Below are positions 54,719-64,000 of a DNA stretch of 64,000 bases, piece by piece. Numbering within the stretch: the stretch's first letter is position 1; each line of letters begins with the position of its first letter. Source of the stretch: Streptomyces neyagawaensis (GTDB lineage Bacteria > Actinomycetota > Actinomycetes > Streptomycetales > Streptomycetaceae); contig NZ_JAMGBG010000023.1 in NCBI RefSeq assembly GCF_023516595.1, forward strand, positions 180,539-244,538. Reading direction: 5' to 3'. The translations under genes were made by a program, and so were the position numbers. The notes under the pieces were generated by a model that had not been told where the DNA came from, did no database searches, and saw only the letters and a program-made list of their open reading frames with translations.

Positions 54719-55693
54719 ATGAGGAAGGCACGGCCGCCGCACGTGAGGGACACACGAGAGAGCCGGCTGCTCCTGGTGCTGCTGATCGCCGTAGCGTTCG
54801 CGCTGATCACGGTGGACATCCGCGGCGGGGAGGACTCACCGGTCGACGGTGCCCGACGTGCCGCGGCCACCGTCTTCGGCCCGATCGAGGACGGGGTGTC
54901 GACCGCCGTCGACCCGATCGGCAACGCCATAAGCGCCGTCCGCGCATCAGGATCCCGCCACGACCGCCTCGCCGCCCTGGAGAAGGAGAACGCGCAGCTG
55001 AAGGCGTCGCTCGGCAGCGGCGACCGCAACCGCAGCAGGGTGCGCCAGCTCGACAAGATGCTGAAGAGCGCCGCCAACGGCCAGTACGGCATCAAGGGCG
55101 CCGAAATCATCGCCATAGGAGCGGCCCAGGGCTTCTCCTGGACCGTCACCATCGACATCGGCACCAACGACGGCATCACCCGCGACATGACCGTCCTCAA
55201 CGGCGACGGACTCGTCGGCCGCGTCACCACCGTCGGCCCGAACACCGCGACGGTCCTCCTCGCCAACGACCCCGACTTCACCGTCGGCACCCGGATGGAG
55301 GCCACCGACGAACTCGGCTTCGCCTCCGGCCAGGGCGACCGCCCGCTGCGCGTCGAACTCCTCAACGGCAAGGCCAAGGTGAAGGCGGGCGACCGCCTCG
55401 TCACCTTCGGCTCCCAGGCCGACAAGCCGTTCGTGCCCGGCGTCCCCGTCGGCGTGGTCTCCCGCGTCGACCCCTCCGGCGGCGACCTCACCCGCACCGT
55501 CTACGTCAAGCCGTACGTGGCCTTCACCCAGCTCGACATCGTCGGCGTCGTCGTCCAGCCGCCCCGCAAGGACCCCCGCGACACGGTGCTCCCGGACAAA
55601 CCGAAGCCCACCCCGCGGCCCACCGTGACGGTCACCGTCACCCCGGCCGCGAACGAACCCGGCGACGGTGCCGACGGGCAGCAAGAGCAGTAG
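54719..55693 (+). CDS. mreC: rod-shape-determining protein MreC
   Basis: 324 residues from ATG 54719; GTG 54743 (V-R-D-T-R-E-S-R) is an equally reasonable start because neither has a good ribosome site. A short cytoplasmic tail, one membrane helix (L-L-L-V-L-L-I-A-V-A-F-A-L-I), a coiled coil (about 75-105, L-A-A-L-E-K-E-N-A-Q-L) and the beta-barrel MreC domain follow, then a Pro/Thr-rich tail. It scaffolds PBP2 outside the membrane, linking MreB/MreD to wall synthesis. Same transcript as mreD (28-base gap). Confidence 0.95.
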   Translation: MRKARPPHVRDTRESRLLLVLLIAVAFALITVDIRGGEDSPVDGARRAAATVFGPIEDGVSTAVDPIGNAISAVRASGSRHDRLAALEKENAQLKASLGSGDRNRSRVRQLDKMLKSAANGQYGIKGAEIIAIGAAQGFSWTVTIDIGTNDGITRDMTVLNGDGLVGRVTTVGPNTATVLLANDPDFTVGTRMEATDELGFASGQGDRPLRVELLNGKAKVKAGDRLVTFGSQADKPFVPGVPVGVVSRVDPSGGDLTRTVYVKPYVAFTQLDIVGVVVQPPRKDPRDTVLPDKPKPTPRPTVTVTVTPAANEPGDGADGQQEQ

Positions 55694-55721
55694 ACGTAGG
55701 ACAGTAGGAGCTGACCCCTTC

Positions 55722-56393
55722 ATGCGTTTCAACCGGATGCTGCTCTCCACCACCCTGGTGATCGTCGCCCTGGTGATCCAGGTGAGCGTCCTCGCCAGAC
55801 TCCATCTGCCGGGCGCCGTACCCGACCTGATGCTCCTCACCGTCCTCGGCCTCGCCCTGGTGTACGGCCACGTCAGCGGCGCCCTCATCGGGTTCGGCGC
55901 CGGACTGCTGTCCGACCTGGCCCCGCCCGCCGACCACGCCGCCGGACGGTACGCCCTCGTCCTCTGCGTCATCGGCTACCTCGCGGGCCTCGCCAAGCCC
56001 GAGACAGGCCGCCTGAAGTCCGCCACCGGGCCGATGGTCGTGGTCGTCGTCGCCGCGGTCGGCGCCACCCTGCTGTACGCCGGGGTCGGCGCCCTCGTCG
56101 GCGACGACGCCGCCCGCCACGTCGGCCTGCCCAGCCTGCTGTTCACCGCCGCGCTCTACGACCTGCTGCTCGCGCCGTTCGTCGTCCCCGGCATCATGGC
56201 GCTCGCCCGGCGCGCCGAGAACGACCCGCTCGCCGAGACCAACAACGCCGCCAAGGCCGCCGACGTCTCCGCCGGCTGGCTCTCCTCCGGCACAGGCCTG
56301 CGCATCGGCGGCCAGCGCGGCGGCCTGCGCATGAAGGCGGCACGCTCACGGGCGGCCCGCGCGGGCCGCATCAAGGGGGTCAAGCGGCTGTGA
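55722..56393 (+). CDS. mreD: rod-shape-determining membrane protein MreD
   Basis: 223 residues from ATG 55722 (AGGAG 11 bases before). Five or six hydrophobic helices (L-L-S-T-T-L-V-I-V-A-L-V-I-Q onward; P-D-L-M-L-L-T-V-L-G is the typical MreD segment). An unusually long basic C-terminal tail (R-A-E-N-D then R-S-R-A-A-R-A-G-R-I-K-G-V-K-R-L) is common in actinobacteria. It works with MreC, PBP2 and RodA at the membrane. Confidence 0.94.
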   Translation: MRFNRMLLSTTLVIVALVIQVSVLARLHLPGAVPDLMLLTVLGLALVYGHVSGALIGFGAGLLSDLAPPADHAAGRYALVLCVIGYLAGLAKPETGRLKSATGPMVVVVVAAVGATLLYAGVGALVGDDAARHVGLPSLLFTAALYDLLLAPFVVPGIMALARRAENDPLAETNNAAKAADVSAGWLSSGTGLRIGGQRGGLRMKAARSRAARAGRIKGVKRL

Positions 56394-56530
56394 GGGGACG
56401 TCAGAGAGCCCGCGGAACCGTCGCGGCGGGCGCCGGCCACCGCCTCGCGCACCCGTCGGGAACCGATCACCGGCGAGCGGTGTACTCCATGTACCGGCAT
56501 CACTGGTCCACGCACTGAGAGGGGGAGACA

Positions 56531-59011
56531 GTGACCAACATCCCGGAGACCGGGCGGACGCCACGGGTCCAGATCCGGCTCGTCATCATCCAGATCCTCG
56601 TCTTCTCCCTCCTCGGCACCCTCGGCGGCCGCCTCTGGTACCTCCAGATCCGCGAAGGCGACGCCTACGCCAAGGAGGCCTCCGGCAACCACGTCCAGCA
56701 GGTCGTCCAGCCCGCCGTGCGCGGCTCCATCCTGGACGCGCGCGGAGTGCCCATCGCCGACAACGAGACACGGCTCGTCGTCTCCGCCTCCCGCACCGAA
56801 CTGCTGAAGATGGACGACGACGGCAAGGGCGTCCTCACCAAGCTCGCCGGCGTCCTGGGCATGAAGCCCCAGGAAGTCATGGACAAGGTCCGGCTGTGTG
56901 ACTCCGAGACCCCCCAGCCCTGCTGGAACGGCTCGCCCTACCAGCCGATCCCCATCACCGACGAGGCCACCGCCAAGCAGGCCCTCCAGATCCGCGAGCG
57001 CTCCGAGGACTTCCCCGGCATCACCGCCGAACCCCAGGCCGTCCGGCGGTACGCCAGCCCCGGCGGCGCCAACACCGCGCAGGTCCTCGGCTATCTCTCG
57101 CCGGTCACCGACGAGGAGATCACCAAGGCACAGGACAGCGACTCGCCGTATCTGCGCTCCGACATGGTGGGCCGCTCCGGCCTGGAGCGGCAGTACGACA
57201 AGGAGCTGCGCGGCAAGGCCGGCGTCACCCGCTACGAGGTGGACAACCTCGGCCGCGTCATCGGCGAGGCCGAGGCCGACCCCGCGCGGCCCGGCGCCAA
57301 CCTGGTCACCAGCATCGACGCCCGGGTCCAGCGCATCGCCGAGTACGAACTCAACGAGGCGATGAAGGAAGCCCGCAAGCAGATGGACCGGAACACCGGC
57401 ACCCACTACAAGGCCGACTCCGGAGCCGTCGTCGTCATGGAGGCCAAGACCGGCCGCGTCGTCGCCATGGCCTCCAACCCGGACTACGACCCCAACGCCT
57501 GGGTCGGCGGCATCTCCGCCAAGGACTACGCCAAGCTCACCGGCAAGAAGTCCAACTACCCGCTGCTGAACCGCGCGATCCAGGGCCAGTCGGCCCCCGG
57601 CTCCGTCTTCAAGGTCGTCCCGACCGCCGCCGCGGTGAACGCGGGCTACCCCTTCGACGGCCCCTACGAGTGCTCCAGTTCGTACTCCATCGGCGGCCAG
57701 GTCTTCAAGAACTTCGAATCCAAGGGCTACGGCGCGATCAGCCTCGGCCGCGCCCTGGAGGTCTCCTGCGACACCGTCTTCTACCGCCTCTCCCACGAGG
57801 AGTGGAAGCGCGACGGCGGCACCAAGCCGAAGAAGAACCCCAAGGACTGGTTCTACAAGACGGCCCACCAGTTCGGCCTCGGCGCCGAGACCGGCATCGA
57901 CCTGCCCAACGAGGTCACCGGCCGCATCCCGGACCGCAAGTGGAAGCAGGACTACTGGAAGGCCAACAAGGACGCCTGGTGCAAGTACGGCAAGAAGGGC
58001 GGCACGTACGCCGAGCAGATCGCGTACGAGAACTGCCTCGAAGGCAACCGCATGCGCGCCGGTGACTCCGTCAACTACTCCATCGGCCAGGGCGACACCC
58101 TCGTCACCCCCATCCAGATGGCCACCATCTACGCCGCCATCTCCAACGGCGGCACCCTGTACGACCCCACCGTCGGCAAGGCCGTCATCAGCGCCGACGG
58201 CAAGCACGTGCAGGAGATCGCGCCCAAGTCGCACGGCAAGCTCCCCATGACGAAGCAGACCCGCGACGAGATAGACCAAGCCCTCGAGGGAGTCGCCACC
58301 CGCGGTACGGCAGCCTGGCGTTTCCAGGGCTGGCCGCAGGACGAGATCCCGATGCACGCCAAGACCGGTACCGCCGAGGTCTACGGCAAGCAGACGACCT
58401 CGTGGTTCACGACGTACACCAAGGACTACGCGATCGTCATGACGATCTCCCAGGGTGGTACGGGCTCCGGCGCCTCGGCGCCCGCCGTGCGCAAGCTCTA
58501 CAACGCGCTCTACGGCGTCTCCGAGGACGGCAAGATCGACAAGCGGAAGGCGCTGCTGCCGACCCCGCAGAAGAAGCTGCCGAAGATCGAGTCCGACGGT
58601 TCGATCGACTCCCCGAAGCTGGAGACGTACCCGCCGAAGAAGACGAAGGAGGAACTGGCCGAGGAGGAGGCCCAGACGCTGGCCGCAGGGCCGGGCGCCC
58701 TGCCGGTCTCCTACGCGCCCGGGACGGACGGCCCGGTCACCGAACCTGCGGGCGGGCCCGCCAACACCGCGGCGTTCACGGCGGCCGTCGTCACCGAGCC
58801 GGGCGCCCGGACGGTGGAGCGCGACGAACCGGCGGCGATCATCAGCACCCGAGGCGGGGGCGGCAACCGGACGGCGCGACGGCGTACCGGCTGCGGCGGC
58901 CCGAAGGGGCGTGGGGAATCGCACGACCGGCCACGGCAGCGCCGCAGCCGACCGGCGACGGCGTGTCTCGGCACCCCCGGCGGAGCGCTCACCCGGAGGA
59001 GGCCCGTATGA
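56531..59011 (+). CDS. pbp2: class B penicillin-binding protein 2 (peptidoglycan transpeptidase)
   Basis: 826 residues from GTG 56531. One N-terminal membrane helix (about 15-35), a dimerisation domain, then the transpeptidase: S-V-F-K at 358-361, S-V-N at 513-515, K-T-G at 611-613. It crosslinks glycan made by RodA, directed by MreBCD. The chain continues about 215 residues past K-T-G. The tail is Lys/Glu- then Pro/Ala-rich and ends in an Arg-rich segment whose DNA is a copy of the dispersed 31-bp repeat, suggesting that the stop moved downstream. It overlaps rodA by four bases (ATGA). Confidence 0.95.
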   Translation: MTNIPETGRTPRVQIRLVIIQILVFSLLGTLGGRLWYLQIREGDAYAKEASGNHVQQVVQPAVRGSILDARGVPIADNETRLVVSASRTELLKMDDDGKGVLTKLAGVLGMKPQEVMDKVRLCDSETPQPCWNGSPYQPIPITDEATAKQALQIRERSEDFPGITAEPQAVRRYASPGGANTAQVLGYLSPVTDEEITKAQDSDSPYLRSDMVGRSGLERQYDKELRGKAGVTRYEVDNLGRVIGEAEADPARPGANLVTSIDARVQRIAEYELNEAMKEARKQMDRNTGTHYKADSGAVVVMEAKTGRVVAMASNPDYDPNAWVGGISAKDYAKLTGKKSNYPLLNRAIQGQSAPGSVFKVVPTAAAVNAGYPFDGPYECSSSYSIGGQVFKNFESKGYGAISLGRALEVSCDTVFYRLSHEEWKRDGGTKPKKNPKDWFYKTAHQFGLGAETGIDLPNEVTGRIPDRKWKQDYWKANKDAWCKYGKKGGTYAEQIAYENCLEGNRMRAGDSVNYSIGQGDTLVTPIQMATIYAAISNGGTLYDPTVGKAVISADGKHVQEIAPKSHGKLPMTKQTRDEIDQALEGVATRGTAAWRFQGWPQDEIPMHAKTGTAEVYGKQTTSWFTTYTKDYAIVMTISQGGTGSGASAPAVRKLYNALYGVSEDGKIDKRKALLPTPQKKLPKIESDGSIDSPKLETYPPKKTKEELAEEEAQTLAAGPGALPVSYAPGTDGPVTEPAGGPANTAAFTAAVVTEPGARTVERDEPAAIISTRGGGGNRTARRRTGCGGPKGRGESHDRPRQRRSRPATACLGTPGGALTRRRPV
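58904..58934. repeat. dispersed 31-bp repeat, copy 4, inside the 3' end of pbp2
   Basis: AGGGGCGTGGGGAATCGCAC then GACCGGCCA: same layout as copies at 34678, 43044 and 50698 with about five differences. Here it is translated. Confidence 0.65.
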
Positions 59012-60204
59012 CCGGCAACAGTTTCTCCGTCTCGGGGTACGGGCCCGAACGCTCCGGCTGGACCCGGCTGTTCGCCCGTGACTCGCTCGCCCGCCGGCTC
59101 GACTGGCCGATACTGTTCTCGGCCATCGCGCTCTCCCTGATCGGCGCGGCCCTCGTCTACTCGGCGACCCGCAACCGCACCGAGCTCAACCAGGGCGACC
59201 CGTACTACTTCCTGCTCCGGCACCTGCTGAACACCGGCATCGGCTTCGCCCTGATGGTCGGCACGGTCTGGCTCGGCCACCGCACGCTGCGCACGGCCGT
59301 GCCGATCCTCTACGGCATCTCGGTCGTGCTGATCCTGCTGGTGCTGACCCCGCTCGGCGCGACCATCAACGGCGCCCACGCGTGGATCGTCATCGGCGGA
59401 GGCTTCTCGCTCCAGCCCTCCGAGTTCGTGAAGATCACGATCATCCTGGGGATGGCGATGCTGCTGGCGGCGCGGGTCGACGCGGGCGACAAACCGCACC
59501 CGGACCATCGCACGGTCGTCCAGGCCCTCGGGCTCGCCGCCGTGCCGATACTGATCGTGCTGCTCATGCCCGACCTCGGCTCGGTCATGGTCATGGTGGT
59601 CATCGTGCTGGGTGTCCTGCTGACCTCCGGCGCCTCCAACCGGTGGATCTTCGGCCTCATCGGCACCGGCGCGATCGGCGCGATCGCCGTCTGGCAGCTC
59701 GGGGTGCTCGACGAGTACCAGATCAACCGGTTCGCGGCGTTCGCCAACCCCGAGCTGGACCCGGCGGGTGTCGGCTACAACACCAACCAGGCCCGGATCG
59801 CCATCGGCTCCGGCGGACTGCTCGGCACCGGGCTGTTCAAGGGGTCGCAGACCACCGGGCAGTTCGTGCCGGAACAGCAGACCGACTTCGTCTTCACGGT
59901 TGCGGGGGAGGAGCTGGGCTTCGTCGGAGCCGGGCTGATCATCCTGCTGCTGGGCGTCGTCCTGTGGCGTGCCTGCCGGATCGCCCGCGAGACCACCGAG
60001 CTGTACGGCACGATCGTCGCCGGCGGCATCATCGCGTGGTTCGCCTTCCAGGCCTTCGAGAACATCGGGATGACCCTCGGCATCATGCCGGTCGCCGGTC
60101 TGCCCCTGCCGTTCGTGTCGTACGGCGGTTCGTCGATGTTCGCGGTGTGGGTGGCGGTGGGGCTGCTGCAGTCGATCAGAGTGGAGCGGCCCATGTCGGC
60201 GTAG
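59008..60204 (+). CDS. rodA: SEDS peptidoglycan glycosyltransferase RodA
   Basis: 398 residues from ATG 59008, overlapping the pbp2 stop; GGAGGAGG lies five bases upstream. Ten membrane helices. SEDS landmarks: G-A-H-A-W-I-V-I-G-G-G-F-S-L-Q-P-S-E-F-V-K, the catalytic Asp region P-E-Q-Q-T-D-F-V-F, and P-L-P-F-V-S-Y-G-G-S-S near the end. It polymerises lipid II into glycan strands in complex with PBP2. Confidence 0.96.
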   Translation: MTGNSFSVSGYGPERSGWTRLFARDSLARRLDWPILFSAIALSLIGAALVYSATRNRTELNQGDPYYFLLRHLLNTGIGFALMVGTVWLGHRTLRTAVPILYGISVVLILLVLTPLGATINGAHAWIVIGGGFSLQPSEFVKITIILGMAMLLAARVDAGDKPHPDHRTVVQALGLAAVPILIVLLMPDLGSVMVMVVIVLGVLLTSGASNRWIFGLIGTGAIGAIAVWQLGVLDEYQINRFAAFANPELDPAGVGYNTNQARIAIGSGGLLGTGLFKGSQTTGQFVPEQQTDFVFTVAGEELGFVGAGLIILLLGVVLWRACRIARETTELYGTIVAGGIIAWFAFQAFENIGMTLGIMPVAGLPLPFVSYGGSSMFAVWVAVGLLQSIRVERPMSA

Positions 60205-60303
60205 CCGCGCACGCCGCGAAGGCCCTTGTGGACGACGGCCCACGTGCTCCTTCAGGGTGCGCGTGGGCTGCCCTTTTGCCGCGGGTCGGACTAGATTCGG
60301 TTC

Positions 60304-61890
60304 ATGGCGGACACCAAGCGCGAGATCGAGCGGAAGTACGAGTCCGACGAGAGCGGCCTGCCCGATCTCACCGGTGTGGCCGGGGTCGCGTCGGTCATCG
60401 ACAAGGGCGTGGCCGAGTTGGACGCCGTCTACTACGACACGCCCGACGAACGTCTCGCCGCCGCCTCGATCACCCTGCGCCGCCGCACCGGGGGAGACGA
60501 CGCCGGCTGGCATCTGAAGTTCCCCGTCTCCTCGGGGGTGCGGGACGAGATCCGCGCCCCACTGTCCGAGACCCTGCCCCGCGATCTGGCGGGGCTCGTG
60601 CGTTCCCGGGTCCGGGAGGCGGAGTTGGTGCCGCTGGTCCGGCTCCGGTCCACCCGTGACGTCAGCGACCTGCTCGACGAGGACGGCGCCCTCCTCGCCG
60701 AGGTCAGCGTGGACGCGGTGCACGCCGAGAGGCTCACCGACGGCGGCCGCACCGCGCAGTGGTCCGAGATCGAGGTGGAGCTCGCCGACGACGGCGACCC
60801 GGCGTTCCTCGACAAGGTCGAGAAGAAGCTCCGCAAGGCGGGCGTACGGCCGTCCGCGTCACCGTCGAAGCTGGCGAGGGCCCTGCGGGAGACGGCGGCC
60901 ACCGGGAAGGGCAAGTCCGGGAAGGACAGGTCCAAGAAGGGCAAGGCCCCGAAGGGCAGGACCGCGAAGGGCGAGCAAGGGAAGAAGGGCAAGAAGGGCG
61001 GGGGCGGCGTGGGGAAGCCCGGCGGTGCCGCCGAGCACGTCCTCGCGTACATCCGGGTCCAGCGGGACGCCATCGTCGAGCTCGACCCGGCTGTCCGCCG
61101 GGACCTCTTCGACTCCGTGCACAGCATGCGGGTGGCCACCCGCCGACTGCGGAGCACCTTCAAGTCGTACGGGAAGGTACTGGACCGGACCGTCACCGAC
61201 CCGATCGGTGACGAACTGAAGTGGCTGGCGGGGGAGCTGGGCGTCGGCCGGGACCACGAGGTACTGGCCGAGCGGGTGACCGCGGCGCTCGCCGAGATGC
61301 CCGAGAGCCTGGTCGTCGGCTCGGTCCGCACCCGGGTGCGGACATGGGTGGACGCGGGGAGCAGCGGGTCCAGGCGCGCCCTGATCGCCGCGCTGGACGG
61401 CGAGCGGTATCTGGCGCTCCTGCGGACCCTGGACGCCGTGATCGCCGAGCCGCCTCTGCTGAAGGGCGCCGGGGGCGACCCGGAGAAGGTGATCGGCAAG
61501 GCGGTGAAGCGGGCGTTCGGCAAGGTGTCGGACCTGGTGGAGGAGGCCCTGGCCCAGCCGTCCGGCGCCGAGCGTGACCTCGCCATGCATGAGGCCCGCA
61601 AGAAGGCGAAGCGTGCCCGGTACGCGGCCGAGGCGGCGGCCCCGCTGCTCGGCGACCCCGCCAAACAGCTCGTACGGGACATGAAGGCTTTGCAGTCCCT
61701 CCTCGGCGACCACCAGGACAGCGTGATGGCCCGCGAGGCCCTGCGGGATCTGGCGTTCCAGGCCGGCCGGGCGGGCGAGAGCTCCTTCACGTACGGGGTG
61801 CTGTACGGCAGGGAGGAGCGCAGGGCGGAGCTGGCGGAGGCGGCGTTGCCGGAGGCGTGGCACACGATCACGGCCGACAGCGCCTTCTAG
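60304..61890 (+). CDS. CYTH-CHAD domain protein (polyphosphate-binding)
   Basis: 528 residues from ATG 60304. N-terminal CYTH tunnel enzyme (R-E-I-E-R-K-Y-E at 6-13, then alternating basic/acidic strands). A Lys/Gly-rich linker at about 200-240 comes from short tandem DNA repeats. The C-terminal CHAD helical domain has H-S-M-R-V-A-T-R-R-L-R-S, V-G-R-D-H-E-V-L and H-E-A-R-K-K-A-K-R-A-R-Y. CYTH members cleave triphosphates and CHAD binds polyphosphate, so a role in polyphosphate or triphosphate handling is likely. TAGATT lies six bases before the start with no ribosome site, suggesting leaderless translation. Confidence 0.94.
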   Translation: MADTKREIERKYESDESGLPDLTGVAGVASVIDKGVAELDAVYYDTPDERLAAASITLRRRTGGDDAGWHLKFPVSSGVRDEIRAPLSETLPRDLAGLVRSRVREAELVPLVRLRSTRDVSDLLDEDGALLAEVSVDAVHAERLTDGGRTAQWSEIEVELADDGDPAFLDKVEKKLRKAGVRPSASPSKLARALRETAATGKGKSGKDRSKKGKAPKGRTAKGEQGKKGKKGGGGVGKPGGAAEHVLAYIRVQRDAIVELDPAVRRDLFDSVHSMRVATRRLRSTFKSYGKVLDRTVTDPIGDELKWLAGELGVGRDHEVLAERVTAALAEMPESLVVGSVRTRVRTWVDAGSSGSRRALIAALDGERYLALLRTLDAVIAEPPLLKGAGGDPEKVIGKAVKRAFGKVSDLVEEALAQPSGAERDLAMHEARKKAKRARYAAEAAAPLLGDPAKQLVRDMKALQSLLGDHQDSVMAREALRDLAFQAGRAGESSFTYGVLYGREERRAELAEAALPEAWHTITADSAF

Positions 61891-61997
61891 CGCCGTCCTG
61901 AGGGGCCGGGTGCGGTGAACGCCGGCGTGCAAGGGGTGGCTCCCGGGGCGTTACGCTAGATGGTCACCCCTGTCAGCTCACGAAGGTAATCCCCGCG

Positions 61998-63956
<1,959 letters not shown>

Positions 63957-63957
63957 G

Positions 63958-64000
63958 GTGAGTGAGCCAAACGCACGGACAAGACAGCACCACGACCCGC
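63958..64000 (+). CDS. probable start of next gene (possibly TIGR03936/DUF2344 partner), cut by window edge
   Basis: An open frame from GTG 63958, one base after the stop of the radical SAM gene, reads V-S-E-P-N-A-R-T-R-Q-H-H-D-P to the edge. Position suggests the usual radical-SAM-associated partner. Too little is visible to identify it, and the ribosome site is weak. Confidence 0.35.
   Translation, partial: MSEPNARTRQHHDP

Noticed and set aside
56156..58924. Very long minus-strand open frame opposite mreD/pbp2
   Set aside because: Antisense shadow caused by high G+C; the plus-strand genes have intact catalytic motifs and operon logic.
60238..60268. Terminator after rodA
   Set aside because: Only a 7-bp GCCCACG / CGTGGGC pairing with a long loop; too weak to list as a feature.

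Overview
The window is chromosomal DNA from a Streptomyces-type actinomycete. It is uniformly very G+C rich with frequent GTG starts. It carries the conserved Streptomyces block tRNA-Gly/tRNA-Pro/tig/clpP1/clpP2/clpX/valS/folC/ndk/mreBCD/pbp2/rodA in the expected order. Nothing looks like a prophage, integrated plasmid or CRISPR array; the window is a core-genome stretch with accessory genes between.

Layout. 1-16.9 kb holds general metabolism and surface functions: an M1 aminopeptidase cut by the left edge, DUF1203, aspartate-semialdehyde dehydrogenase divergent from an ECF-like sigma factor and its acidic membrane partner, a LuxR-type regulator, a NUDIX hydrolase, a Tat-exported metallophosphoesterase, a serine hydrolase, a Vsr-fold (DUF559-like) protein, a second M1 aminopeptidase, a DsbA-family protein, DUF4240 and a small zinc-ribbon protein. 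17.0-19.6 kb holds a compact two-gene pair: a small helical protein whose C-terminal motif is matched at the N-terminus of the following NB-ARC/TPR (NLR-like) ATPase. This is the most interesting locus in the window and resembles amyloid-motif-coupled NLR/effector immunity. 19.6-27.8 kb holds an amino-acid permease, a five-gene organosulfur operon (substrate-binding protein, permease, ATPase, flavin monooxygenase, TauD dioxygenase) and a ROK regulator.

28-40 kb holds bioY, an LPXTG surface protein divergent from a Ser/Thr kinase whose linker contains a MITE-like inverted-repeat element, gabP-type permease, rpiB, an Fpg/Nei glycosylase, an Eis-like acetyltransferase, a PP2C/SpoIIE-type phosphatase, an HD-domain protein and a membrane acyltransferase. 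40.6-46.4 kb is the protein-folding and proteolysis block: tRNAs, trigger factor, clpP1 with a ClgR-type operator, clpP2 and clpX. 46.5-53.2 kb holds two surface or secreted proteins, valS, folC, DUF4233 and ndk. 53.5-60.2 kb is the lateral-wall and spore-wall morphogenesis cluster mreB-mreC-mreD-pbp2-rodA. It is followed by a CYTH-CHAD protein and a TIGR03960-type radical SAM protein, with the next gene probably starting at the right edge.

Most intergenic regions between convergent genes carry strong hairpins of terminator type. A dispersed 31-bp repeat occurs four times, once inside the 3' end of pbp2. Function calls rest on reading motifs by eye; no database search was possible.
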